Assembly (NCBI GenBank): GCA_026413225.1
Contig: CM048591.1
Location: 41,160,803 to 41,224,802 of the forward strand
DNA length: 64,000 bases
Direction: 5' to 3'
From: Otis tarda
Lineage: Eukaryota; Chordata; Aves; Otidiformes; Otididae
Positions 24,396 through 34,820 of the stretch are shown one piece after another; position 1 is the stretch's first letter, and each line of letters starts with the position of its first letter. The notes under the pieces were generated by a model. That model did not search any database. It had not been told where the DNA came from and was given only the letters and a program-made list of their open reading frames with translations. The translations under genes and the position numbers were made by a program.

Positions 24396-27300
24396 ATAGC
24401 TACATGTGGGCCACTCAGGTGTGTATCAATTTTTTCACTGTTTTTTCACACTTGCAGTAAGAATTCAATTGCAGGCTGAAAACAAACTCCAGCTCCAAAT
24501 TTTGGGAGTGGGGACGAGAAAGAAAAATCATATGCTTACTTATGCAAAAAGTTTCTCCTTATTCATACTGGCAGTTCTCACAATTTTGTTATGTGATTTT
24601 TTTTTTTTTTCTATTTCCTTGAGAGTTTTTATTTTATATATGGAAAAAGTTCGATAGTTTCATTTTGGAGAAAGTATTCTTGTCTTTTCTTCCTTCTTGT
24701 GTTCCAAGTGAGACATAGTAAACTAACCAGCACCTGTGTGTCCTCTCAGTGTTGGTCTTGGGCTTCTTTGGCAAAGGATTGAATAGTCTGACCAGATCAT
24801 ATAGTGATTCCTGTTTTCTATTGTGTATATGACACTTCTGCTTTCTTTTCTGAGCAATTGTATAATAACACTCTCTTTTCAGTTTGTCATGTTAGATTAC
24901 AACAGGATGAAAATGACAATACTCCTTCACACAAATGTTAAAGCTTCTCAATCTACTTTATTTTCTCTCACGCTTTTCCTCACTTCTCTGTCTCTTTCTT
25001 TGCTCAGAAAGTGAGTGGATGAGTTTTGAGGGCTCATAAGGGCAAATCCAGTAAAGCCAATGAAGTCAGCCATATTTCCTTAGCTGTTATCACCAGCAAG
25101 ATCATGACATCTGAAAAAATCTTGCCATAGACTACCAGAGTATTGGTAATCTAGTAGCCTGAAAAATTACCATCTTCGGCAGAAAATCAAGTTACTTACT
25201 GAAATGAAAACAAAATTATATTTTACTTGTCTGTTAAAAGCAACTTCAGATCACTTATTAGTGTCTGAGCAGAAATTTAAACACTTAATACCAAAACCTG
25301 AGAGATCAGGAGGCGTTTGGTACACTAGCAGAATTTGAGGCCAGTCTTCTGCCCATCAACTGTGGCATTAGGATACAGTTCCTGACTTCACTGAAAGTAA
25401 AGCTCACCTTTGATTTACAAGGAATCAAAAATCCACTACACTTTACCTAAGTGATGAAGAACTATTTGTGAAACACTCATGAACATTGGACACTGTTGCT
25501 TCTGTGCTGCTCAGTACTCTGTGGAAAAAGAGCCTGGGTCAAAGTAAAGATAGGACTAGGTACAGTGTCATGTCCTTTTGTCATTTTCTTCCTTACAGGA
25601 CTGGGGGCTGTGAAAGCACAACAGTTACTGCTTGATGTTACCAACATCTCTGCGCCTTTCCTTTGTTTCTCTTAATTAGAAATACAAAGTAAAGTGATGA
25701 ATTCTTTGCTGTACTTTCAGATAAGGCTCTATCTATGCTGCCTTTTTCTTTTGTTGTAGTCTTTGCTGTCTTTTTCCCCTGAAGGTATTTATTTTAATAT
25801 TCGGCTTTGTGGCTTTTATCATTCATTCTTTTTGACATAAAACTATGCTCAGCTGACACGAATGAGCTTATAAACTTTGTTCATGCTGTCACATTTTCCT
25901 GCTCTCATCAGATAAAAGTGAGTAATCTCCAGTGAATAATTTGTTAAATTTAGCCTCTTTTTCCTCTCAAACTACATGATTTCCACAAACGCATCTATTA
26001 TTAGACAGTGTGGCACAAACACTGGGCTTTATTCCATTTATTGAATATGAATATTCAAAATCTGAGCTATTTAGTTTGGTAGAAACAGGTCAGGAAAAGG
26101 ACAGCACAGTATTTCTCATTATTATTTTTCAAAAGCATTTTGATGAGTTAAAAGCTCAAGTTGTCGCTGTGGTTATGGGGAAGACTGAAATTAAATTTCT
26201 TTTCTAGCCATCATTATTTAGCTGCTGTTAATGTTCCTAAAGAAATTGCTTTCATGACTTTTTTTCCATGAATGTCCTGAACTTAGCACTGGCTGCTGTG
26301 GATTGTATATTTGAGCAAAGCTCATTCAAATCTTTTTGAGTTTCATCCTTGGACAGTTTTTAGTTTGCTTAGAAGACTGATTTCTGTGACATGATGTATG
26401 GAGATTCAGGATAGTCTTATTCCAAGATTCAAATCAAAGCACCATAATGATGATCATTTTATCACAATGTTGCAAAACTTTATAAAAAGCAAACACAAAC
26501 TGAGAAAGCAGCTTAGTTTAGTGAGAAGATTCACATTTTTTTTAGAAGATGCTATTTATTCAGAAAAGAATACTGCTGACATTTCAGGTTATGTTTGTTT
26601 CCTTATCTCAAGCAATGACTACACAGAAAACCAAGACCTGAAGAAACCTTTTCCCCAACTGCTCATCTTATTGGAATTGAAGGAACTCAGATCTAGGGTT
26701 TACTGTACCTATTTCAATAAATACAATGGTTGTCTCAGTTGCTGTATTTAGTGAGTAAAATGAATGTTGTGTTGGCAGAACTACTTGATTTATTCTGTAC
26801 CAAAATACTGGAGACCGTATTCCTGCACTCTGCGTGCCTTTGACTGCTGTAAGATGTTCTGAAACAACAACTGCTAATTCTTGCCAACTTTCTTCCATGC
26901 CACTTGGGTTGAGGAACACTCCCAAGCTGATGGACACACTTTACTATGAAGAAGATAAAATATCCTTAGTTTTAATTTTCAACTTGTTTAACATGGGAGG
27001 AAAATAAAAAAACTCAACAACCAACCAAAAACCCCAATATCACCTGAAGTTCTAAACCACCTACAAAAGAAATGAAGATGAAAACTGATTTGAAATTTTG
27101 AAGTAAAGTGAAATATTTTACAGTAAATTGGTTCAGGAAATTCAGTGCATGGGGCATTCCCCTGTTAAGCAAAGCCTGTAGTTGCAACTTGGTACAAACC
27201 TAAATGTTATTAACTTTAGTTAGTTCTTTATTTACTGGGAAATGCCAACTCCTTGTAAATGTATCAAGCAATTAAGAATAAAATTTTAACAAATAATTAA

Positions 27301-27489
27301 TTCGAAATGTCCTCTGGCATCCTAATTCTGTGTAGTAGGCTGCTTTTGGTAGCCAAATTATTCAAAGCTATTTTTGATATCTTAGGACTACATTGCATCA
27401 GCTTTTTGAATTTATCTTTTTCAAACACAAGCAACCAGAAACAAAAAACAATAGTCTTCACAAGGATTTTATGTTATGTTAGTACTTTC

Positions 27490-27900
27490 TACCTCTACTG
27501 GCCAGCTCTACAAAGGAGATGCAGGTCATCCTGTCTGTGCTGGGGAAGTTGTGGGGAACCCCAACGGTTTTGTGGATACCAGCTCCCAGGGCAGGGAGTC
27601 TCAGCTGCCCAGCCTGGGAAGGGGAATGTGCTGCTCTGTGTTCAGCAGCTGTCTTGGTGCTGTTGGCAGTGGGATGGTAGGTAAATGGCAAATGAGAACT
27701 TTTGTTGTCGGCAAAGAGAGGGAGGGGAAAGGGATCACACTGATGCTCCGACAGCGAGGTAGCTGCTGTGCGTCCAGAACACAACCCCACAGAGGGGGGC
27801 AAGTTGTGGGACCTTTCTCATCTGCTGTGGGGATCTGCACCGGGCCTTTTTAATCTGCTATGTGGGTCTGCAAGGACATTTAAAAACGAACCCCATGCAG
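27490..27900. other. GC-elevated patch of unknown nature
   Basis: Base composition rises clearly over about 400 bases, giving overlapping chance frames on both strands. No domain, LTR terminus, CR1 homology or poly(A) tail is visible. Two loosely similar ATCTGCT...GGGATCTGCA/GGGTCTGCA segments near 27818-27872 hint at a small internal duplication. Confidence 0.35.
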
Positions 27901-30900
27901 GTCTCAGCACCGTTCCTCTTTGGCAGCACAGATTGCTCTCACCTATTTCCTTTCCACTTGAAGAACTGATAATAATTTCAAATCTAGTGTGCTTAGAAAA
28001 TGAGTTAACAACAGTTCCTGCCACTACATTTGTTCCAAGGTCCTCCAGGTGTTTTTAATCTTTTTTCTCCTTATTTCAAACTACGCTGCTCTGTTTCCTG
28101 CAGTTGCTTGAGTGACCTATACAAAATACAGATGAAGTTAGTTAAAATAAGGAAAACCATAAAACCAGCTGGAGAAGGAACTACTTTCAAGTGTACAAAG
28201 TAAAGAAAATGGAAGCATAATTTCCTCTAGTCTCTTTTGATTTTAGTTACCTTTGTTTATTTGTAACAGTAGGAGTTGAAAAGCATATAGACTGAGTGCT
28301 ATCTTTAAGCTGATGCAGTATTGAAGGTTCTTGAATCCTTTAAAGGGTCTTGAATCTAACCAAGTACAAGATGCATGCAAAGAATAGAGGAAGACAGCAG
28401 AAAAACTTAAAGAGAATTTAGAAAATAGGACAAGTCTCTGGAGACTGGAGAAATAACTAATGCAACATCCCAATTACTTTTGAAAAGGATCTAAAAAAAT
28501 TGCAGGAAATTAGATGAGTCAGTTTGACATCAATTGTTTAAGTCTCAGAAGTATTTTTAAAGGATCAGATGTGGATACATTGAAAAAGCACAGCTTGAGA
28601 ATAAACAATCAGTGTGGCATAAGGATGAGGTTATGAGGTTTAAGTAATTTGTGTACATGAATATAGATATATATGTTTTAACAATATTACCATGTGAAAC
28701 AGTGGGAGTGCAATAAACAATATGTTATAATGCAACTATCTGACAAAATCTCTATTTGATTTAAGAACTAAGGTATGAAGTCCTCGGAATAGAGGAAAAT
28801 ATAGCAAGTACAATTGATGACTGACTAAATTAGGCAGAGGAATGGATGTCCTATCTTTGGACCTTGTTGGAGTAGCTTCATTTCACAGATACGAGTCATC
28901 AGCACCAGAAAGCTTTGGCAAGCACCCTGTATAGCTTCAGAAGCTCCTGGTGATCTCGTGTGATGGATTTGGCTCTGTATGTCAGAGGTGTTAAACACAG
29001 AATGTCATAAAAATCGTGCCTTTTGTTTCAAAGGACTGAGAAAAAGATCCTACTAGAGAAAAAAAGATTAATCTAACATTTTTTTCTGACATCAAAACCA
29101 TTCAGCTTAATGTGTGGGCTATGCGTACAGTTGGTGGGCTATGGAGAGGAGAACTGATGGAACTTGAAGCAATAGAGAAGCAAGTGCATAGCCAAAAGAT
29201 AGATCTGAATGTGTGAATGATGTAATTATTTGGTATTTGCATAAAGATAACATCTTGCCTTACAGAATTTTTGGAAGCCATATGCCTGGGTCTTAATAGG
29301 CATGGCTGAGGGCAGGGAAGAAGAGCATGATCAGAGGAATAATTCCAGTGAAGTGTAAGACCCCCTGTAGAGATTACAATGAGACACATATGTCTGATAT
29401 AAAACTCACTCGTGTATGACGATAGCAATGAAGAGAAGGTTTGTCTGCTTTCAGATGCTATTGAGTTAGAAGCCATAGTACTCTGCAGGAAGATGAGGGA
29501 GTAATTCTGCCATGTACATAGAGGGCAAGCTCTTCAGGTAACATGCAAGTCACAAAACCAGGATGAAGATCTGCATCTGAATGTAGAAAACATTTATAAA
29601 ACATTTATAAAAATTCAGATTTCAGTTAAAATTTTTAGACTCAACCAAGAGTCAAGCTTTTGCTAAGAGCTAGGGAGCACCCAGAACCCTTGTGTTGACA
29701 AAAGCCATGCACAGTAAACATAAGTTGTTGTTGATTTTATCTTTCTGCAGCATTTGTCGTCAGAAAGATTAGATCATGCAGTATTGTCCTACTGCACATT
29801 GAATATTAAAAATAATGAGTTATGTTTGCAACCACTACTTTAAAGTATTTAACAACCTGGCCTGGACATATTAAGAAAAAAAAGGAGGCAGAGGGTAAAT
29901 GCAGGCAAAACGTGTCATTCTCTGACACAACAGTGCTGCATGTGAATTCGAAGCAAGCACTTGATACAGGGTAAGAATTTTGTGTAGCCGTCTGTCTCTC
30001 TCTTTCTTTTTTTCCCCAGAAAAAGCTGTTGAAAAGAATATTTTTGACTCTGTTGGCCTCAGCTAACAGAGTTGCTATTTGACTCCCTCTGTCAAAGAAG
30101 ATGTGATTAGGTCATGCCTTTTTTGTACATTTGCAGACGGTTCCAGTCCAAAATGCCTGGAATCTTCTGTAATTGTTTTAGCTGTTCTATGTTGGTGTTC
30201 ACCACTTATACAAGGTGTGAAGAACTACAAATTTAAAAGACATCTGGCTAGAGCAGAAGACTGACTGCTGTGTCATATAGAGGTTCACATAATCTAGTGC
30301 TACACAGACACTGAAGGAAGCAGACTCTGACAGACACTTGAGTGATTTCTGAACAATTCCTATTACACTGGCAATTTTTGCCAGCTCTCCACTAGTTGAA
30401 AGCAAGTGCCTTAGATAGCAGGGTCTCTTGACCCCACCACTTGGACATGTCACTACTGTAAAATTTGTATCTAACCAGGGTGGCAAAATAGGATAAGGTG
30501 GTTAGAGCCAAGTAATATATTTTAAACCAGTTACAACTTAAAATTTAGTATTATTCGGTACCATTTGAGCCATGTATTTATGACTTTTCCAGATGACTAA
30601 GGTATGGGAAGTCCTGATTATCTGGGTTATCTGCTAGTGGTGAACTGGATTTTGTAGCTTTTGTGCTGAGAGTAGTTCATGTTGTGCTGCTCACTGAGTC
30701 CCACCTAACCGTTTCTGACTGGAGTCCAACTGCGAAGTCCAAAATTCTCTTGCATTCAGCTTCTCTTTTGGTCTTGGGTTGTTGTATTGCTACGACCTCC
30801 TCAAACAAGTTACTTTGTGGGGGAGCATCTGCTCCCTCTCTTTGCTGGCCAGGAGCAGTGGAGGTGACCGTGCCCTAGCCATATACGACACAGGAGGAGG

Positions 30901-30926
30901 AAGATGGTTGATGAGAACTGTCATTC

Positions 30927-30931
30927 CTTGC
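30927..30931. repeat. Target-site duplication, left copy
   Basis: CTTGC immediately precedes the TGTCGTGG start of the LTR and matches the five bases after its end exactly. Confidence 0.88.
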
Positions 30932-32073
30932 TGTCGTGGTTTTGTTTAGTGAGAGGGGGGCCTAAGGTGGTAGCTTCTGTAGGAAACTGCTAGAAGTTGC
31001 TCCCCTTTGTTCAGTGGACTCGGCCGGGCCCAGGGCAGACCCACTGCTGGCCAAGGCAGAGCCAATTGGTAGCAGAATGTTCTGTGATAACGCCTCTGCG
31101 ATAACGTATTTAAGAAGGGGAAAACAGAAAAAAAAAGAGAGAAGAGGAGATGTGAAGAACCTGAGCAGGGGCAGAGGCGCAGAGGGGGAGGCGCAGGCCT
31201 CATGGGCCTTGCAGGCCTCACCCTCTGGCCTCTCGCCAGGCGGCCGACTGGGCCTGAATCGGTCTGGCCCAGGTGCAAGAAGTGGAGAGGAGATGAGAAG
31301 TGAATAAGATGTAAAAAGGATCCTGAGAGGCGTCTGCCAGCCTGTTGTGAAGAATGGCTGCAGACGCCAAGGTCAGTGAAGAAGGAGGAGGAGGAGTAAT
31401 GCAGCTCCTGCCCAAGATTCCTCTGCAGCCTGTGGTGATGATCATGGTGGAGCAGGTTGTCCCCCTGCAGCCCATGGAGGTCCACGGAGGGGCAGAGATC
31501 CACTTGGAGCCCGTGAAGGACCCTGTACTGGGGGAGGTGGATGCCTGAAGGAGGCTGTGGCCCGTGGAGGGCCCGCTGGGACAGCTGTTCTAGAGGGACT
31601 GCACCCCGTGGAAGAGATGACCCACGCTAGAGCAGTTTCATGAAGGACTGTGGCGTATGGGTGGGACCCCACAACGGAGCAGGGGAGGAATGTGAGGAGT
31701 TCTTCCCCCGACCATGAAGCAGCGGCGTAAAACAACGCATGATGAACTGACCGCAACCCCAATTCCCTCTTCCGCTCTGTGCCGCTCGGGAGGGGAAGGT
31801 AGTAGAGATAATGTTAAGCTTGGGAAGAGGGAGGGGTGGAGGGAGGTTATCTTGTTCTCTGTCTCATTATCCTGCTGTTTTTAGTAATAAATGAATAGTT
31901 TTCCCCAAGTCGAGCCTGTTTTGCCCGTAACGGTAACTTTAAGGATTTCTCCCTGTCCTTATCTCAAACCTCGAGCTGTTTTTCTTATATTATCTCTCCC
32001 TATTCTCTTGGAGGGTGGGGGAAGTGAGAGAGAGACTGCGTAGTCTGGTCCCGATCGGGGCTGAACTACGACA
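30932..32073 (+). mobile_element. Solo LTR of an avian ERVL-type retrovirus, 1.14 kb
   Basis: The element begins TGTCGTGGTT and ends AACTACGACA, an imperfect inverted repeat with the TG...CA ends of retroviral LTRs. It is flanked by identical 5-bp duplications CTTGC (30927-30931 and 32074-32078), which is proof of integration and typical of the ERVL class. Inside are a TATA-like TATTTAAGA near 31105, a GA-rich stretch, a run of short 'CTGCAGCCC.TGGAGG'-like units (31420-31560), and a polyadenylation signal AATAAA (31886-31891) followed by CCCCAAGTCGAGCCTGTTTT, wording known from common neoavian LTRs. No gag, pol or env lies beside it, so the provirus was reduced to one LTR by recombination. 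The long frames here (185 codons minus, 106 codons minus) are by-products of GC-rich LTR sequence. Family naming is from memory of avian repeats. Confidence 0.9.
31886..31891 (+). terminator. LTR polyadenylation signal
   Basis: AATAAA within the solo LTR, followed about 20-35 bases later by a GT/T-rich stretch (GAGCCTGTTTTGC), as expected for the R region cleavage and polyadenylation site. Whether it is still used is unknown. Confidence 0.6.
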
Positions 32074-32078
32074 CTTGC
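32074..32078. repeat. Target-site duplication, right copy
   Basis: CTTGC immediately follows the TACGACA end of the LTR and matches the left copy exactly. Confidence 0.88.
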
Positions 32079-33079
32079 ACAGTAGATTCCTCACAGTCTA
32101 CTGCTTTCTGGCATAACATCATGTCCAAAAGAGAAGTGCAGTGAAGGCCTTACACATTTTGCAAATGCTAGAGTAAGAGACTGAATTAAGTCCACCTATC
32201 TACTTAATTTGCTTGTCCAGTTATCATGGTTGGTTCCTTTGTTAACATCTCTCTCTGCAGTATATATTATGATAGTCTGTTCCGTTATGCAATATGTGGG
32301 TTCTGATAACTTCTTTTTTTTTTTTTTTCTTCCAGGGTAAAATAGAAAACCATTAAGTATATTATTAATATTATTATTATTTGTTAAGGTTGAAATATTT
32401 ATTTTCCTAGCCTGCTGGTCAGATTAAAAAAAAGGTAAAATCTTAGTATGAATGAACAATTGTTTTCATTCCTCTGGAAGCAGAAAAAATAAAAGCAGGA
32501 CTAGAAGAACAGAAAGCAATCCATGAATTTTACTTTATGTGCATATACTCACTTTGGGAGAAGGGTTAGACAGAAGGTTTTCAAGACTTATGTGCTGTAC
32601 CTGTCATTTCCAAGACTGGTTCTTCACTACCTGGTCCCCTGCACAGTAATTTATCACTATATGAACTGGATTCATACTAACATCGATTGCACCACCCTGG
32701 TGATCTGCCTCAGTTTATCAGCAGGTCTTGTGTGTTTTAGAGACTCAAGGCCACTATAAAGTGTCCCAGTTTCACTCTTATGCTGGAGAGCCATATACCT
32801 GCGTGGCACCCTAAGGGCAGCTTGTACACCATCCTGTCTTCCTGCTTCCCTCTTCCCAGGACCGACCTGCTGTCTCTGTTTGGGGTGGTCAGAAAAACTT
32901 GCGGGAGCCAGCTTGTTATTCAGGCCTGGAACAACAGGGACCGTGGCGTGCATTGCACCAAACCTGCACACCTGGTATCGCTGTCATTCTTGCCCAAGAG
33001 CTGCCTGGCAGATGCAGAGTCAAGCACATGGTGCTGCATTTCTAAATTAGTGGTGAAGGTCCCTGTTGAATTTCAGTTT

Positions 33080-33500
33080 GACCTGAAAGCTTGAGTGCGA
33101 CCATATGGCTGCCCTACACAGCCGAGGTTGCTGCCTTTGGATTCAGTTGACTCTTCAGATTTGAGTAGTCTAATTAAATCTGCCCACTTCTCCACATAGA
33201 TAATTATCAGTCTTTCTATTACTCATGTTACCGCGCAACATCCCCTCTCGATGACTTTATTCATTTCAGACAGGGACAGCATGTGCCAGATGGCGAACTG
33301 ATGCTGTGTGATACTCAGTATTTCTATCGCTCGGTGCTTAGAGTTTCACCTTGCTCCTCTGCGTTAGCCTGATGGGGATGATTGCTTTGGTTCGCTCTAA
33401 TAAGCTCTGGAGCACGGGAAGTGATAGTGTGTCATTGCTTTGGAGGAGCAGTTTAAAGGCAATGAACATTGTTACTGTCTATATCAAAAGGGACTGGCTG
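33080..33500. promoter_or_regulatory. Possible conserved noncoding segment
   Basis: Repeat-free sequence with balanced composition, an above-background number of CpG sites for this window and several TAATTA/ATTA cores (for example near 33171). No coding frame of note. This is a texture-based suggestion that needs cross-species alignment. Confidence 0.2.
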
Positions 33501-34619
33501 CAGCCTCTTAGGCTTGTAAGGAAAAGAACAGATTTTATGTCTGCTCTTTCATATATCAGCTTTCAATTTCAACAAGTATATTAAGTGCTCTTTAGGCTGG
33601 GCTGCAATTTACTAAAAGAACCCTGACTCAAGGTTTAATTATACAGGCCAAGTTTTTTCCTTATAAGGAAGTTCAATACAAATAGGTGGCGTTCCCTACT
33701 TACCGATTGTACCAGCACTGTATAGAAAGCCGCAGCAGCCACTAGAAGGTGCATTTTGCATTTATTTTCAGCACACTTCGCAACCGAAGAGAATGGGTGG
33801 GTAAGTCTATTTTCCTCCTGAAATTGTAAATTACATGAAAAAAAAAGAAAAAGAATTTGAAACATGAATAGACAAAGACTTTATTTATTGCCAGGAGAGA
33901 CCCATTAGAATTCAGCGCTGTGTTTCCATGGCATCCCAGAGACATAAACAGAAAATACAGGCTAATGCATTCAGTTAGACAGAGATTTTAAAGTCTAATG
34001 CACGATCTAAATATATATCACATATGCCCACTATTTATTTATCTGTTCTATATACTGCAGTGAGACGAAGAACTCGCTAACTATTCCAGGGCTCTAATCC
34101 ATTTACATATGCGTCTCCTGCAGATGTTCAGTACTTGTGGGGGATATTTGTAGGCAGTGTTATTTTGTTCCTTTTCAGATTTCTCTCATTTCTCTCCACA
34201 ACATTCTCCACTTCATAATTATCCTCGTATCTGTAAGCATCTCTGTAGTATTTCCGGTTAGGAAGACCAAATCAAATTCAAAGATCCAGTCCTTCAGGAC
34301 TGGATCCTACTTAATCCCTTCTTTCTAGCGAGCTAAACATCCCTGCCTGTTTGTTGAGTGTTTCAATTTATGACTACAAATGTTGAGGCTTGTGCCATTT
34401 CTCTCTCCTTGTTTTAAAAACACTCTTTCCAAAACTGAACAAAAAGTCTAAGCAGGATTGCTCTTTCCTTCCTGCAACCCATAGTTTAGCTTCAGTGCAT
34501 AAATATTACAGGAGCACATCTCACAATCAAAACATTATAAATGTTGTGGAGCCGACAGGACTTCCCCTGCCACCAGATTTTCACCTGTTTATGTGAGGTA
34601 TGACTGGAGCTTCTTCGTA

Positions 34620-34820
34620 ATGCTGCAAGAAGACTGGGAGGGTATGCCAGAGTGAAAGATCACCTCGGAGGGCGCATTTTAGGCTGTCTTTCCTGTGTGA
34701 GGTCTTCTGGTTTGTGAAATCACCTCCCAGGGGATGCTGTGTAGGCACCTTGCTGCTAGAGTCATTTAAAACTCTAGTAGATATAGTGCTGGAGAGTGCT
34801 ACAAAAGGTATAGTCTGGAC
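34620..34820 (+). mobile_element. Ancient CR1-like 3'-end relic
   Basis: The stretch around 34690-34800 follows the order seen in the 3' region of old CR1 lineages: a 'GTGAAATCACCTCCCAGGGG' motif, then a 'CTAGAGTCATTTAAAACTC' motif and an 'AGTGCTGGAGA' motif. Neither the RT core nor a clean tail is present. A short run of AATAAATAAATAAA follows at about 34826. This is recognised by eye only and could be another old LINE. Confidence 0.42.

Larger units (their letters stand above)
24396..30931. other. Unique AT-rich noncoding stretch
   Basis: No exon or recognisable transposon is visible in 6.5 kb. Frames of 117 codons (26398-26751 plus) and 124 codons (29102-29476 minus) have AT-driven composition and no domain. 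A 400-bp patch at 27.49-27.90 kb is noticeably richer in GC. An 11-bp tandem repeat (AACATTTATAA) lies near 29589-29610, and a pyrimidine tract at about 29990-30018. Confidence 0.6.

Noticed and set aside
26398..26751. 117-codon open frame on the plus strand
   Set aside because: Lys/Phe/Leu-rich, as expected in AT-rich DNA, with no domain and no flanking splice signals I would trust.
29102..29476. 124-codon open frame on the minus strand
   Set aside because: Ser-rich composition without a domain or conserved motif, in plain AT-rich sequence.
30946..31762. 185- and 106-codon antisense frames
   Set aside because: They lie wholly within the solo LTR and read its GC-rich sequence backwards.
32314..32340. 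Strong splice-acceptor look-alike (T15 then CTTCCAG)
   Set aside because: The sequence after the AG meets stops within a few codons in each frame, and there is no matching donor-bounded exon.
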